Positions 5,852 through 7,254 of a DNA stretch of 7,254 nt are shown here, one piece after another. The stretch lies in NCBI GenBank assembly GCA_020853455.1, contig JADYYV010000260.1, positions 1 through 7,254 on the forward strand, in the 5' to 3' direction. Numbering within the stretch: position 1 is the stretch's first letter; each line of letters begins with the position of its first letter. The stretch is from Alphaproteobacteria bacterium. Its GTDB lineage: Bacteria > Pseudomonadota > Alphaproteobacteria > Micavibrionales > UBA2020. Both the position numbers and the translations under genes were made by a program. Below the pieces are notes generated by a model. That model was not told the DNA's origin. It searched no databases and was given only the letters and a program-made list of their open reading frames with translations.

Positions 5852-7254
5852 ATGATCCGCCCTGTTGCGCCCTTCCTTGCCCTTGCCGTTTGCCTGATCG
5901 CCGGCGCAACTGTTCCGGCGCTGGCACAACCGGACAGCCAGAACAGCGCAGCCGCGATGCAGGACGCCGCGCCCGCTACCGAAACGGGCGGCTTTGCCGC
6001 AGCGCCGAACGGCTTTGCCGCACCCGAAGATGCAGCCGCGGAAACCGAAGCCGTTCCCGCCGCAACGCCTGCCGCCAAGCCCGCGCCCGATATCACCGAC
6101 GAAGCGCAGCGCATCTGGCAGAAATACGGCGAGGCGATTTATCAGGTGCAGGTCATCGACCTTGCCTCCGACAAAAAAAATTCCATCGGCTCGGGCTTCC
6201 AGTTTTCCGCCTCCGGCATGATGGCGACCAATTACCACGTGGTGGCCGAAGCCGTGCAGCGCCACGAAAGCAACCGCCTTGAATACCTCGACGACAAGGG
6301 CCGCCGCGGCAGCCTGAAAGTATTGGTCGCCGATGTGGGCCATGACCTTGCGATCGTGCAGATGGACCCGCCCGGACCTACATTCGTCGAGCTTGGCAAA
6401 TCGGATTTGCCCAAGGGTACGCGCCTTTTCTCGCTCGGCAACCCGCATGACATCAGCTTCACGATCATCGAAGGTACGCATAACGGCGTGAGCCGCGAAA
6501 GCTTCATCGACAAAATCCACTTCTCCGGATCGCTGAACCCCGGCATGTCGGGCGGGCCTGTGCTGGGGCATGACGGCCGGGTGGTGGGCGTCAACGTATC
6601 GACCGCCGGCAATTCGATCAGCTTCCTGGTGCCGGTCGAGCCGCTGAAACAGCTGCAGAGCGACCTTGCCGCCGAAAAACCCGGCTACGACTTCATCGCC
6701 AATTCGGCGCAATACATCGAAAACCAGCTGCTGCAGACGCAGGAAAAAGTCGTCAGCCGCCTGCTGGCCGACAAATGGGAAACCGTCGCCTTCGGCCCGT
6801 TCATGGTGCCGGGCCGCATCAACAACGCCTTCAAATGCTGGGGCGACACGATGAAGGACGAAAACGACAAGCAGGCCTATGAGCGGTTTTCGCGCTCCAC
6901 CTGCATGAGCAACGACCGGCTGTTCCTCGACAACAATTTCGACACCGGCCTGTTCATGTACCGCTACGACCACCTGACGGCGCACAAGCGGCTCGCGCTG
7001 CCGCGGTTTTACAGCTATTACGAAAGCCAGTACACCATGCCGCTCGGCACCGGCGACGCGGCGGAGGAAAACGTCACCAATTACGACTGCAGCAATGCCT
7101 TCGTCGATCTGGCGGGCCACCGTTTCAAAAGCTCGTTCTGCGTGCGGCAGTACCGGAAATACCCGAAGCTGTATGACATGCAGCTTTACATGGCGATGGT
7201 GGGCGGCGCCCGCGAAGGATTCATGATTACGCAGGTGGCGGAGGGCGTGTCGAA
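5852..7254 (+). CDS. Exported HtrA-like serine protease, C-terminus beyond window
   Basis: A secreted or periplasmic trypsin-like peptidase (S1C/Trypsin_2 type); the reading frame runs open off the window after 467 codons. Residues 1-25 are a signal peptide with a hydrophobic core and an ALA-Q cleavage site. Residues 26-85 are an Ala/Pro/Glu-rich linker. The protease core is about 87-270: GSGF (113-116), catalytic H129 in TNYHVV, D165 in HDLAIV, GNP (196-198), and nucleophile S233 in NPGMSGGP. All three catalytic residues are present, so activity is expected. No PDZ domain is seen next; residues 275-467 form a domain I do not recognise, rich in Tyr, Phe and Asn. Its four cysteines (C329, C351, C413, C430), the only ones in the mature part seen, could make two disulfides in the periplasm. 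Likely roles are envelope protein quality control or processing of a specific target. ATG 5795 is an alternative start. Confidence 0.9.
   Translation, partial: MIRPVAPFLALAVCLIAGATVPALAQPDSQNSAAAMQDAAPATETGGFAAAPNGFAAPEDAAAETEAVPAATPAAKPAPDITDEAQRIWQKYGEAIYQVQVIDLASDKKNSIGSGFQFSASGMMATNYHVVAEAVQRHESNRLEYLDDKGRRGSLKVLVADVGHDLAIVQMDPPGPTFVELGKSDLPKGTRLFSLGNPHDISFTIIEGTHNGVSRESFIDKIHFSGSLNPGMSGGPVLGHDGRVVGVNVSTAGNSISFLVPVEPLKQLQSDLAAEKPGYDFIANSAQYIENQLLQTQEKVVSRLLADKWETVAFGPFMVPGRINNAFKCWGDTMKDENDKQAYERFSRSTCMSNDRLFLDNNFDTGLFMYRYDHLTAHKRLALPRFYSYYESQYTMPLGTGDAAEENVTNYDCSNAFVDLAGHRFKSSFCVRQYRKYPKLYDMQLYMAMVGGAREGFMITQVAEGVS

Noticed and set aside
5732..7120. Long minus-strand open frame of 462 codons
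   Set aside because: It is antisense to the protease, whose signal peptide and catalytic triad are intact. Its product is rich in Arg, His, Phe and Val, typical of a shadow frame in GC-rich DNA.

Overview
This window looks like a chromosomal segment of a GC-rich proteobacterium, probably an alphaproteobacterium. The evidence is GC-rich coding DNA with strong third-position bias (long antisense shadow frames), sigma70-like promoters, and a dRS3/REP-like intergenic palindrome. Genus cannot be read from the sequence. No rRNA, tRNA, CRISPR array, transposase or phage structural gene is visible. Most products are not of well-characterised families, and the most distinctive content is a group of ankyrin-repeat proteins.

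Layout, left to right. (1) 32-553 (+): small hypothetical protein whose 3' end overlaps by 80 bp the 3' end of a convergent HAD-superfamily hydrolase (474-1235, -). (2) 1236-1407: divergent regulatory spacer with a candidate leaderless promoter for the HAD gene, a strong TTGACA-17-TACTAT promoter for the gene to the right, a 7-bp-arm inverted repeat next to its -35, and a 12-bp direct repeat with one copy near each promoter. (3) 1408-2349 (+): TTG-started 313-aa protein with degenerate ankyrin repeats. (4) 2370-2400: bidirectional rho-independent terminator shared with the convergent gene. (5) 2420-2827 (-): 135-aa protein of unknown function, with a weak resemblance to a phage-associated domain. 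(6) 3001-3909 (-) and 4097-5533 (-): two tandem ankyrin proteins of 302 and 478 aa, separated by an 83-bp REPIN-like double palindrome at 4004-4086. Their last repeat and C-terminal tail appear paralogous. (7) 5534-5851: divergent spacer. (8) 5852 to the window end (+, incomplete): exported HtrA-like serine protease with an intact His-Asp-Ser triad, followed by an unrecognised domain holding four cysteines instead of an obvious PDZ domain.

Working together: three of the seven genes encode ankyrin or ankyrin-like scaffolds without signal peptides, so they probably bind other proteins in the cytoplasm or are delivered by a route not visible here. The tandem pair with shared C-terminal ends suggests local duplication. 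The protease is divergently arranged from the large ankyrin gene and acts outside the cytoplasm, so a functional link is only contextual. No complete known system (toxin-antitoxin, secretion, defence) can be claimed from this window.
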